Assembly (NCBI GenBank): GCA_964023275.1 | Contig: OZ029916.1 | Span: 41,755,896-41,819,895, forward strand | Source: Norana najaformis | Taxonomy: Eukaryota > Annelida > Clitellata > Crassiclitellata > Hormogastridae | Reading direction: 5' to 3' | Length of the DNA stretch: 64,000 nucleotides | Shown here: positions 45,201 through 64,000 of the stretch, piece after piece | How positions within the stretch are numbered: position 1 is the first letter of the stretch | How the letters are laid out: each line of letters begins with the position of its first letter | The notes under the pieces: generated by a model | What the model saw: the letters and a program-made list of their open reading frames with translations, nothing else | What the model was told of the DNA's origin: nothing | Databases searched by the model: none | Position numbers and translations under genes: made by a program

Positions 45201-47520
45201 GACTAAGAAGTTTAATTACAAAAAAAGAAGTAGAAGTCTGAATAAGAAGCAGGACTTAGAAGTAGGAATAAAGAGGAAGAATTAACCGGCAACGTAGTAT
45301 TTATCCGGTATGAGCCACTCAACAGTGACATTAGCCTTTGATGAAACCGCCGCATAATTGACAGCGATGGGACGTTTGTCTTCGAATATAATTATGTAGT
45401 TGGTGCCGACAGTTGACCCAGTGCCAAGCAGGATCAGCCCATTCCACCACGAAACCCAGAATTGTTTATAGATTCCGCAGCTCAGTTGGGTGTCAACAGT
45501 CACGAGGAGGACACGTGCCTCGCAGTTCCTTCTGTAAGCAGAAGAATATACATCGACGACGTTTATTAACAACGAAAGATGTTGTTATGAGCACGAGATG
45601 TTGTTATGAGCACGACGGATACTAGTACTAAGACAGTAGTTCAGTACCATATAATAACGTACGATATGATGTGAAACGATATATGCGAAACGATGAGATA
45701 GTATCGTACGATAATTTCATGTCATGATACGAAAGATACAGTACCATGCAGTACATACTATATGATCATTGCTGTACACTCTACACTACCCTACCTCATA
45801 CCATACAGTACCCTACCTCATTACACTGATCCTACGCTACCTTACTTGATTCTGTCTTGCATTACTTGTCCCCATCCTGTCTTACCCTGCCCAACCCTAT
45901 CCTACCCTAGCTTGCCCTACCCAACCGAACACTAACGTACCCTATTCTACAAACCACGGTCCGTCAACGCTAACTCTTTAAAACCCCGAAACATCCTTCG
46001 AGTAGGTAAGTAATGTTGAGTCAATGAATGCGAATAGACTATTACTTTATATTTTCCTAGTCAGGTAGGCTACTGATTTGAAAGGTGCTTACCTTAATTC
46101 GATCTGAAGCGAAGAAGTATAATAGAAATAGAATTCGCAGACGTTCATTGAATAGTTTCCTAGATCCGTAGACAACGCTAGACTGGCAGAGCTGCACAAA
46201 CTGACTTGAAAGGTAAAGCACGCCCAGGCAGACAGATCAACTCCGATATCCATGAATTCAGTGCCATACGTCGAAATAACTTTTTCACTTCCGTCGACAA
46301 GGACAGGCAGCTCATAAGGTAAACCTGAATCGAATTGAAGTTACTTTTTTAACCCCTACAACTGAATTAAGGAAAATCAAATCTGTATCAATAGATGTCA
46401 AAGGAAGAAAAGAGATGGAACCACATGGGTCCCTCTGTACAGATTCACCCGATTACAGCCTGTGGTTGTACAGCGGGAAACCTCAACGGTCAAGTTCTTA
46501 AATTCATGTTATCACTATATCAATTGGTAGTTTCTATTTAAGTTCAAAAAACGGTGACGTTCATTATTGAATTATTATTAAAAACTGTTTTAAATGTGTT
46601 TTGTTCTGTTGCAAAATAGATAATAATATAAGGACGTTAGGCAATGGTTTCTCATAGCGAGAGAAGTCCTCTGAAATAGGAAATTTCTTTGAGTTAGCAT
46701 GGGAGTTTCGAACAGCACGTGACAGCAGCAATTTGAAAAGTCCAAGCCGATTCGCTTCAGACTTGGTGGCTTGGCACTGTGGTTACGACGATGGCAAGCA
46801 TCTTTAAGTTAATTAACTTCGATTATAGCGAGTAGGATGATTAAGCTTTCAGGCAGTATCAAGCTCTAGGTCAACTAAGTACGACATCTGCTGGATTCAC
46901 ATGGCTTGCTTCGTCATTTCGCAGACTTATCGTTATTCAACAGATCATCTGAAGTGTCTTTCTAAAGTGAATCCGAAAACAAGAACTGTTCCTGGTAAGC
47001 AAGATTTTTTTTCGGTTGCTTTAACCTAGATTTTGGAACCCTCTTCATGTACCTGTTTGTTCTGCTCGGTGGCTTGTGCTATTGTCTTTTCAACTTAAGA
47101 ATTACCTTTTCAGTTTTGCTTATTTACCTTAGGCTGCCTCTCTGTCTTAGTGGGCTGACCTTTAGGAGATTGACCTGATTGCGGCTTGGTTTTGGTGCGC
47201 CATCGGTCGATGCCTTGTGCAATAGAAACCGGTGCGATAGATAGTATTAATTAATGATAATCATACACGTAAACCTGTCCCATATAAATTACCTATATAT
47301 ATTTGAGTATATATATATATATATATATTCACGTACACATAAGTAGGTGGATCTCATATATTTCAGCCATAGGTTCACCTGATGTAATATCCCCATTAAT
47401 ATAAACCTAAAGTCCATCACATATATATATATACACATGATTATCTGTAGGCCTATCTCACGACTGCAAGTATATACTCACCGCCTGCAACTACATCATC
47501 TTGAGCCACAGTGCAGACTC
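29993..47520 (-). CDS. Gene B: tandem duplicate of gene A, same architecture
   Basis: Sixteen coding exons: 47520-47482, 46324-46093, 45531-45287, 42855-42657, 41552-41302, 40687-39839, 38829-38641, 37984-37805, 37041-36868, 36200-35994, 35248-35045, 34472-34293, 33639-33475, 32527-32327, 31723-31550 and 30216-29993 (stop). They give one open frame of about 1,237 residues with the domain order of gene A. Differences from A: the tiny exon is 2 codons shorter, the first FA exon 3 codons shorter, the mucin exon 14 codons longer and sushi 2 ten codons shorter; all length changes keep the frame. The intron before the last exon carries a non-LTR retroelement that A lacks. The start codon and signal peptide are not identified and should lie between 47,520 and 50,270. 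An intact frame over 16 exons argues against a pseudogene. Confidence 0.85.
30479..31424 (-). mobile_element. 5'-truncated non-LTR retroelement inserted in gene B
   Basis: The minus strand encodes the C-terminal half of a reverse transcriptase: GMRRGCILSPITFALVVDCM (palm), FADAIARLDS (catalytic box, normally FADD), DDFCYLGSLIT, KIWKNNRCSLRTEIRLYEA and LNTLLYGSETWP. It continues in another frame with ISWRDKISNK and MGHVIRTDRDRPANQA and ends near a RKD stop. The direct repeat AGTACT flanks it (30,473-30,478 and 31,425-31,430). Gene A lacks it. The frameshift and the Asp-to-Ala change make it inactive. Confidence 0.8.
31550..31723 (-). CDS. Gene B exon: sushi domain 9 (membrane-proximal)
   Basis: A 174-bp class 1-1 exon: VTCLPLTFFASNTSS, NVTCNDAERFSDG, TKCNDYGRW and ATCV. 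The downstream intron is where the retroelement at 30479-31424 has inserted. Confidence 0.85.
32327..32527 (-). CDS. Gene B exon: sushi domain 8
   Basis: A 201-bp class 1-1 exon from acceptor ggttcag: VHCDPLAEPRDA, TFTCRQGYEF, TFTCDSQGNW and IQCK. The CG entry of A is CD here. Confidence 0.84.
32560..32770 (+). repeat. Degenerate GTAAG/GCAAG pentamer array, gene B
   Basis: Counterpart of 9,780-9,960, upstream of the sushi 8 acceptor. Confidence 0.7.
33070..33350 (+). repeat. Degenerate TATCTAC/TTACCTA array, gene B
   Basis: Counterpart of 10,220-10,420. Confidence 0.65.
33475..33639 (-). CDS. Gene B exon: sushi domain 7
   Basis: A 165-bp class 1-1 exon identical in length to A and nearly identical in sequence (TEEGRW in place of TEDGRW). 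It sits inside one of the near-identical tracts shared with A. Confidence 0.85.
34135..34235 (+). repeat. (CATA)n simple repeat, gene B
   Basis: Counterpart of 11,155-11,240, including a short TATATATA run. Confidence 0.7.
34293..34472 (-). CDS. Gene B exon: sushi domain 6
   Basis: A 180-bp class 1-1 exon: ERCGPVPVVLNAIPDT, NYVCKRGYNNPSG, LFCDGYNW and IGCK. Very close to A. Confidence 0.84.
34731..34883. mobile_element. Foldback (MITE-like) element, gene B copy
   Basis: Arms GTACACGGTTTTCTATAGCC... and ...GCAAAACCGTGTACATTTAT are reverse complements over most of about 60 bp. Same intron and position as in gene A. Single arms occur at 2,486-2,556 and 27,541-27,604. Confidence 0.7.
35045..35248 (-). 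CDS. Gene B exon: sushi domain 5
   Basis: A 204-bp class 1-1 exon: ILCEAPPAVSG, YYKCNPGLRFEDG, NISCTLQSQW and FTCDG. Trp is retained in QSQWTE; the CG of the canonical entry is CE here. Confidence 0.85.
35531..35613 (-). repeat. tRNA-derived SINE, gene B copy
   Basis: Same family, intron and orientation as 12,831-12,920, so it was present before the duplication. Confidence 0.5.
35994..36200 (-). CDS. Gene B exon: sushi domain 4
   Basis: A 207-bp class 1-1 exon: IYCPALHVPSNGFL, QLRCLEGYVFPKG, LECIDSND and VLNCQG. The NLSW glycan/Trp segment is conserved. Confidence 0.85.
36236..36620. repeat. AT-rich intronic segment, gene B
   Basis: Counterpart of 13,795-14,165. Confidence 0.55.
36868..37041 (-). 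CDS. Gene B exon: sushi domain 3
   Basis: A 174-bp class 1-1 exon: CRVPPFVGNAEAKIKADRRQ, LRCLAGHRFSNG, TWCNSNGSW and ENCEG. The second half is nearly identical to A; the loop around residues 10-18 carries most changes. Confidence 0.83.
37060..37255 (+). repeat. Degenerate (GTGTA/TAGTG)n array, gene B
   Basis: Counterpart of 14,630-14,790 upstream of the sushi 3 acceptor. Confidence 0.7.
37805..37984 (-). CDS. Gene B exon: sushi domain 2 (atypical, shortened)
   Basis: A 180-bp class 1-1 exon with four Cys (TSCEVV, RTNCST, VIKCIF, SSCEG). It lacks the ten codons present in gene A between the first Cys and the STASIA segment. No Trp before the last Cys. Confidence 0.7.
38641..38829 (-). CDS. 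Gene B exon: sushi domain 1
   Basis: A 189-bp class 1-1 exon; EICAPPDQPENAMVEW start, Cys in QCLPGYQF, TICIDGNW and HCQG. A few substitutions from A (for example TNKL to LNKL). Confidence 0.84.
39839..40687 (-). CDS. Gene B exon: Thr-rich mucin-like stalk
   Basis: An 849-bp class 1-1 exon, 283 residues, with Thr-rich blocks such as TTTPTSTTQTTKTAF and TTTDASTTRKGVSTTQRTTD. It carries a segment near the 5' part (KPAAIVSSTTPVDATTTANE) not matched in gene A. From about 40,395 downward it is nearly identical to A. Confidence 0.82.
41060..41240 (+). repeat. (CCCTA)n-like degenerate array, gene B
   Basis: Counterpart of 18,711-19,080, about 60-240 bp beyond the donor at 41,302. Confidence 0.65.
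41302..41552 (-). CDS. Gene B exon: FA-methyltransferase-like domain 2, second half
   Basis: A 251-bp exon with LWLSWSGGVVWLGAG, TLVFAKDE, LFLGIKSL and QWWIPECCY. The core motif is almost unchanged from A while the flanking loops differ. Confidence 0.74.
42010..42425 (+). mobile_element. Non-LTR retroelement 3' end (AGATTAG-tail family), gene B
   Basis: Counterpart of 19,610-19,985, with VAGPKLWSLLPS still readable. Confidence 0.6.
42657..42855 (-). CDS. Gene B exon: FA-methyltransferase-like domain 2, first half
   Basis: A 199-bp exon: WLVSNSTFLNTGVSLND, ISFQVQSCNSFALALSATDD and AAQCSNTTTPAAY. Acceptor tttcag, donor gtaagt. Co-linear with gene A. Confidence 0.7.
43070..43240 (+). repeat. 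Dispersed element shared with gene C intron
   Basis: Begins AAGGACGGCCCAATGCACGA and has GAGAAAGCACGACA; about 170 bp weakly aligns with 54,455-54,640 (both have GAGAGCAACG/GAGAGTAACG at the end). Family unknown; gene A has no obvious copy at this place. Confidence 0.4.
45287..45531 (-). CDS. Gene B exon: FA-methyltransferase-like domain 1, second half
   Basis: Contains FWVSWWNGLILLGTG, IIIFEDKRP and TVEWLIP, with the same 245-bp length as A. The loop between the exon start and the FWVSW motif differs more from A than the core does. Confidence 0.72.
45645..45960 (+). repeat. ATACGAT array followed by CCCTA array, gene B
   Basis: Same order as in gene A, shorter in the ATACGAT part, ending about 130 bp beyond the donor at 46,093. 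Confidence 0.7.
46093..46324 (-). CDS. Gene B exon: FA-methyltransferase-like domain 1, first half
   Basis: A 232-bp exon, phases 2 and 2. Conserved with A through STYGTEF and GVDLSAWACF, then SLALSTDLGNYSMNV. It is three codons shorter than A near the start. Several substitutions near the end (FYFYYTSSLQIEL) make this the more variable edge. Confidence 0.7.
47482..47520 (-). CDS. Gene B exon: short linker upstream of FA domain 1
   Basis: A 39-bp class 1-1 exon, reading VCTVAQDDVVAG, with acceptor tttgcag and donor gtgagt identical in layout to gene A. It lacks the Trp residues of A. Confidence 0.58.
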
Positions 47521-50270
47521 CTGCAAATACAGTCCGAATATTGGCAAGTAATACATGTAAATAACTTTAGAAGAAAATTGCATTATTCTGATGACAATAC
47601 GAGAAACAATAACACAATCAGAGGACACTTGCAACACTTGATCTACCCTAGTTTAATTTATTTACCTTTATCACGCAATTATCATAATGCTTAAGGCATC
47701 AATCGGTGGTCGCTTCAAGGTAAACCGTAGTGAAAACTCAAAATCATTTGGACTTGTTAAATCGAAACCCCATAGATAATTAAAGCCAGAAGTCAGGCTA
47801 CCGCGACTAAGCAAGTTGAAACAGACGAGTCTTAGGTTCAGATCTGAATGTCATTAAAGAACTGACAGTTGTTGTTTAAAGACGATCTTATTTCCCAGGG
47901 GCTCTCATGCTGGAAGCGCCTCTGAGTAGTTTCTTCTGTAAGAAGCGCTATATAAGTTATCAAATACAATACAATTAAAAGGTGCACATATTTGTGCCGG
48001 TGAATTCCAAAGCTTCTGTCCTGGTGCGAGGCACAACAAGAGACAAAGTGTTTGACGGTTGGGCAAGGTGCGGAGATAGGTCGGCTGATTTAAATCTAGT
48101 ACCTTGTGAACTCCATGACGGATTTTAAACTGGGGTATTTGCTCAAATGACAGTCGTGCAATGCAATTAAAACAATCTAGAGGTGTTTTACGGATATTTT
48201 GGGGGTCTCTGTTATATCTTGAGTTATATCTTATGTTATATCTTAACAGGATTCTGTTCCATTTGCGGTTTGACCTAAATGTGCTTGATAAAACTCATAT
48301 ACATGCCTACACATTACATGTCCTTGGTAAAATTTTTAAAGTGATGGTAAATGTATATTCACTTCTCAGAATAATCTAGCTTGAAAGATTTCAAATGTAA
48401 GATTTGCCTTGAAATCGATTTAAAGTATGTAATTAGGCCAGCCATTGCGCGGAACCTTATGTTTATTCGGTTTCACCTTTTACAACTATCAGCCTTCTGC
48501 TAAAGAACAAGATATAGCCTAATATTACTGTTGTATCGTGTTCGTTTACTTGAATGAAATAGCTCATTCAGAAGGCTTGGGTCAAGTAGCTCATTCAGAA
48601 GTTACAACTCATTTCTAAATAGGCCTACAGTATGATATAAACTATTTTATGTACAAATTATGACCGAAAAATAATTCCCTACCAAGCTAGATAATTCTAA
48701 AAATTTAGTTTAATATAAAGTTTTGCAAGAACGGCATGCATCAGAGATAACTGTCTACTAAGCTAGATCATTCAACAAATTTAGGTCAGTTTAACGAAGC
48801 CTTGTGTTGCCTACATTAAGATCTAAGACATAATTTCCTACCAATCTGGAAGACTGTTAAAAGAAGCGAAACTTCTAAGCAGTTTGTCATCTTCAATTAG
48901 AATTCCACTCTCCAATCCGATTTCTTCGTTAACCGACTTGCAACGACGAATGAAGCCGAGTCGATACCGCCAAGTAAAGACAGTAATGGGTAAAGGACAA
49001 GTAAATTTGAATACAGGCAGCAAGCACGAGCGCGTCCTGAAATCTTGCAAAACTTTCTTTTTTTTATTAAATATTCCCCTTCGATGGAGCTGAGCTGGGA
49101 GCGCCTTTGAGTATGTTTCTTTTATGGGCTACATGTAATGTTGAAATGAATTAACGATTGAGTATGAAATGCAGATAACTAACAATGCGTTGTCCGCAGG
49201 CCATAACTCAGTCTTCATTGTCTACCTGTCTATGATTATCAGCTTCATTGTCTGTCCTACAGCGGCTCTCTGTCTGCATATCTTTCCTTTTCGTTGTCTG
49301 TCTTGCTGAGCTTATCTGTCGAATTCGAAGGTAACGTTTGTTCGTACTGCCTTTCTGTGGGTCCACTCCACTTTTGGTCAATGACGCATGGGCCATCGAT
49401 GGCCATCTTCCGTATGTCTGTCTTCCAGCCTATCTCTCAGCTTTTTCTATCTGCCTATAATTGTCGGTCTGTTTGTCTGTCTTTCTGTCTTTCTGTCTGT
49501 CTCGCTCTATCCATCACCTTATGCGCCTATCGTGATTCTATCCAAGGGCGGATGCACATCAAAATTGCAGAATTGTTCCGTAAACGACAGCGCATTTAAC
49601 GAGGCGTTTTGGTCGATGTTGCTAAGTGCCTCACTATTGCCGCGATATCCTTGGCCTCACTGTTCAAACAGTGCAGCAACAAGCGCCTTATATCGATTTC
49701 AAAAAAGAAAAGACTTTCTTTTTCACACAAACTGCAGATTTACAGCAATCGACTGCCACCTGCTGACATACGGAAGATGGCCATCGATGGCTCATGCGTC
49801 ATTGACCAAAATTGGAGTGGACCCACAGAACGGCAGTACGAACAAACGTTACCTTCGATATTCGGCTCAGGTATCAAGTCGGACAACTTTGCTTAATGAA
49901 ACAAACAAAACATGCGCAGCATGTATGTTTATACAGCACCTAAGCGAGTTTTAAAACACACAGTGAAACACTCAGACATACATACATATACATATACATG
50001 CACATACATGTATAAATCGTCGACATAAATGGCCATGTAAATATCATCTATCATTGTGATCAGTATCTTAAAAGACTGTATTGAGGTAACACCGCGGACT
50101 GAAGCTGTTGCTACTACGCAGGCAGGCGCAGTATAGTTAAGCATATCGAGCAGGGTTAACTAATGCATTTGTGAGTGATTGTCCGCGGAATACTAGGCTA
50201 TCTAGTGCCCAAACAGCTCTCCATAATTTATCAGTCGACAAATGAGCACCAAGACAAGTTGCGGGATTGT
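47521..50270 (-). other. Region upstream of gene B, presumed 5' exon and promoter
   Basis: Counterpart of 25,000-27,035. It has a retroelement tail (47,640-47,870), a (GTCT)-rich stretch (about 49,430-49,510), CATA repeats near 49,975-50,020, and no coding exon I can support. Homology to unit A stops near 50,270. Confidence 0.4.
47640..47870 (-). repeat. Retroelement 3' end (AGATTAG family), upstream of gene B
   Basis: Counterpart of 25,105-25,325. Confidence 0.5.
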
Positions 50271-50535
50271 TATCTAAATGAGCTAAGATTAAGTTTGCAA
50301 AACTGTCCGGTGGTCAGAACATATGTGCGAATGATCTTAATATGACGCAGTTGGTAAAAACAACCTCGAACGAGTTGACTCAGCTGGGCCGACACCAAGG
50401 TTGCGGGTGGTGTCCGCTGGGTGAATTTCTTCATCACTGACGGCGGAGGCACTGAAGTCGATAAGATGGTGATGCCGGAGGATGGTGCACCATAGGAACT
50501 CAGACCTTGATGGTTTGAGTCTGAGCCAATTAGAC
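50265..50535 (-). pseudogene. Decayed reverse transcriptase fragment at the right edge of unit B
   Basis: The minus strand reads NWLRLKPSRSEFLWCTILRH, EEIHPADTTRNLGV and, after a frameshift, LVRGCFYQLRHIKIIRTYVL. These are the palm-to-thumb landmarks of a CR1/Jockey-type element (normally LN..KTEFLW, RNLGV and CF.QLR.I). Confidence 0.65.
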
Positions 50536-50539
50536 GCCA

Positions 50540-50750
50540 ATAATATCATCATCACCACCACCACCACCACCACCACCTCCACCACCACCACCACCACCAC
50601 CTCCACCACCACCACCACCACCACTCCAACAACAACAACACCAACAAAAACACAAACACCAACACCACAAACACCAAAACCACCACCCCCCACCGCCAGC
50701 TCCACCACCACCACCACCATCATCACCATCATCATCATCATCACTACCGT
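50540..50750 (+). repeat. (CAC)n trinucleotide repeat
   Basis: ACC/CCA/ACA repeats with few interruptions, directly after the reverse transcriptase relic. Confidence 0.9.
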
Positions 50751-52026
50751 CATTCGCATACCCTTCTGTCAAGCGTTGACGTTTCCGCACCAAAGCTACT
50801 TGTGCAAATTAATTTGCTACAGGATGAGTTTTGGTACGTTTCCTCCAATTGCAAATTTTGTGAAAGACCCTGCCCTAATGATCGTGGAAAAACGTATTCT
50901 GTTTTCGCCATTGGCAGCTGCTGTCTTGATCCGCTGTTAGAGTCAACCCTATGTATGCAAACCAGGGAACAGAACGAAAGTGATTCTGTTGCTACTGGTA
51001 AATTAATCACACTTCGTTATTACACAGCGGCTTCAATTCGGTCATTTAGAACTAATCTTCTACGGTTCAGCAAAAATTTATTGTATTATTATCGGATTAT
51101 TTAATTAGGAGAATATTGAGACCAGGTTTATGAATCGACATATTACACTCTGGTGATAGAAATTGTAGCAAAGCGTTGTTGGCTATAGCATTATTCAAAA
51201 CTCAAGAATGTTGGCATGCCAATTATTTTGTAAGTGAATGTGCAAAAATCAGGTAGGGCTACATAAATTTTTGATAGTAGGAGTGGCAGTAAATGAGATG
51301 CGGCGAGATGCAGTTGACTTTATGTATAATAGTGAAACACGAGCTGGTTAATGAAGTATCGCAAAGGTTTTCAAAGTTCGAGGAATTTAAATAGGTTTAT
51401 CACGTATTAAAGTATTGTGCCTAAGTTGATAAAATTTGCATAGAAAATGTGCATGTTTTGTTGTTTCATAAATGACATTGATGTAATTACAGTTGCTGAA
51501 GGACTTGTGTACGATTTGTAGTTTAGTGTTTTTTTAGGAGAAGTCGTAAGACAGTTTGTGAGAATAACGCCCGACATGAAATCTGACATCTGATGCCTTA
51601 CACTTCAAATGTGGTGTGGAATGTACCATTCCACTGTCAACCGGTTACAGTAGGTGGCAGTTGCAGGACATGATCTTCCAAGGAAGTGTTGCTAACAGGA
51701 ACTTGCCCCAAATTTAGCGAAATTTAAAACACCGCAGCATCATCTTGAAAGTAATCGAGAAAAAGAGTTTATCTGTTGGTTGACAGTAGGAATCTGCTTT
51801 TAAAGCCGACATTTACACGAATAGACAACTGTTGCAGTCTAGAATTAAAATGCAATCCATTTCCATTTCATCAACGACTCCAGTAGCCCATGTTAAATGA
51901 TATTTTCTGTGCATGTCTACAGCAAAACAACTTCGACCCAAATCTAGTCTTTCTGTGTCTTCATTCATCCTCAGAGCTGTTCTTCCTTCCGCTAGCTGAA
52001 CTGAATTTCCTATTAGCTGCTGACGA
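50750..52026. other. Spacer between genes B and C
   Basis: No domain-bearing open frame and no recognised repeat. It should hold the 3' UTR of gene C, but no convincing polyadenylation signal stands out; the nearest minus-strand AATAAA is near 51,074-51,079. Confidence 0.4.
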
Positions 52027-63561
<11,535 letters not shown>

Positions 63562-63654
63562 CTGTTACAATGATTCAACAACCACTTGTAAAAATCGAAC
63601 ATGTTCAGATATACAGCGCCAACTATGGCGCTATATAAATTGTCTCATTGTAAT

Positions 63655-63715
63655 CGTTGCCATTATTATTATTGTTGTTGTTGTCGTCGTCGTCGTCGTC
63701 GTAGTTGTTGTTGAG
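63655..63715 (+). repeat. (GTT/GTC) trinucleotide repeat
   Basis: Preceded by a GGCGCTATATAAAT segment typical of the retroelement tails in this window. Confidence 0.75.
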
Positions 63716-63719
63716 AACA

Positions 63720-64000
63720 TTTCAAGACAAAATTATATACAAACATTTTTAAAGCTAAAAATTATGCACAAACATTATTAGAAATGTTTGAAAAATTCAA
63801 ATTTCTAAGCAAACATTTTCTAAACAACTCATAAACAAACGATTTATAGACAACTTTTAGACACATTTATAAACAATTCATCGACAATCTATAAACAAGC
63901 AACTTGTTAACAAATTTTAAATAAACAATATGCGAAACAAAATTACAAGACTTCATAAAATAATATAATTATTTGCAAACAATTTATAGACACACAATTT
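63720..64000 (+). repeat. Degenerate TTATAAACAA array to the window edge
   Basis: Units such as ATTTATAGACAA, TTATAAACAATT and CTATAAACAAG recur every 12-25 bp; the array runs out of the window. Confidence 0.55.

Noticed and set aside
50337..50940. Long Thr/Gly/Val-rich open frames on both strands
   Set aside because: They are produced by the (CAC)n repeat; only the reverse transcriptase relic at 50,265-50,535 carries protein signal.

Overview
The window is nuclear DNA of an invertebrate animal. All genes found are split into many short exons with GT..AG introns, nearly every exon is class 1-1 (one codon base left over at each end), and the domains (sushi/CCP, farnesoic-acid-O-methyltransferase-like, Thr/Ser mucin stretches, one C-terminal membrane span) belong to metazoan cell-surface proteins. 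The DNA is AT-rich and full of non-LTR retroelement relics, tRNA-derived SINE-like pieces, foldback elements and degenerate short-period repeats. I cannot name the species or phylum from the sequence alone.

Layout. 1-6480 is repeat-rich DNA with no gene I can support; it holds retroelement 3' ends and relics, minisatellites and simple repeats. From about 6,490 to the right edge lies a tandem array of three paralogous genes, all on the minus strand. Gene A has coding exons from 24,997 down to 8,141. Gene B runs from 47,520 down to 29,993. Gene C runs from 63,561 down to 52,027, and its 5' end lies beyond the window. Genes A and B sit in a recent tandem duplication: unit A is about 6,490-27,035 and unit B about 28,425-50,270. 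Exon order, exon phases, most introns and even intronic repeats correspond. Gene C is an older paralogue.

Predicted product of A and B: (signal-peptide exon not found) - tiny exon - two FA-methyltransferase-like domains, each split over two exons - one large Thr-rich mucin exon - nine sushi domains, one exon each - a last exon with a stalk, one membrane span and a tail of about 30 basic residues. About 1,238 residues are accounted for in A and 1,237 in B. Gene C shows the mucin region (two exons), nine sushi exons and the membrane exon, about 988 residues; its FA domains, if present, are outside the window. I rebuilt all exon borders by hand from splice sites, and the reading frame stays open and in phase across every junction, which is strong internal evidence that all three are functional genes.

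The likely role is a cell-surface recognition or adhesion receptor: exposed FA-like domains on a mucin stalk and a sushi rod. This is inference from architecture. Tandem duplication, strong patchwork identity between A and B (suggesting gene conversion), length change in the mucin exon and a divergent third copy fit a family under diversifying or recognition-type selection. I saw no complement component, immunoglobulin, kinase or ITAM/ITIM motif.

The rest is repeats: a retroelement inserted only in gene B, a foldback element shared by A and B, a second foldback element in gene C, a 93-bp repeat that triplicates a splice acceptor in gene C, intron-specific pentamer arrays, and retroelement relics at the edges of the duplicated units.
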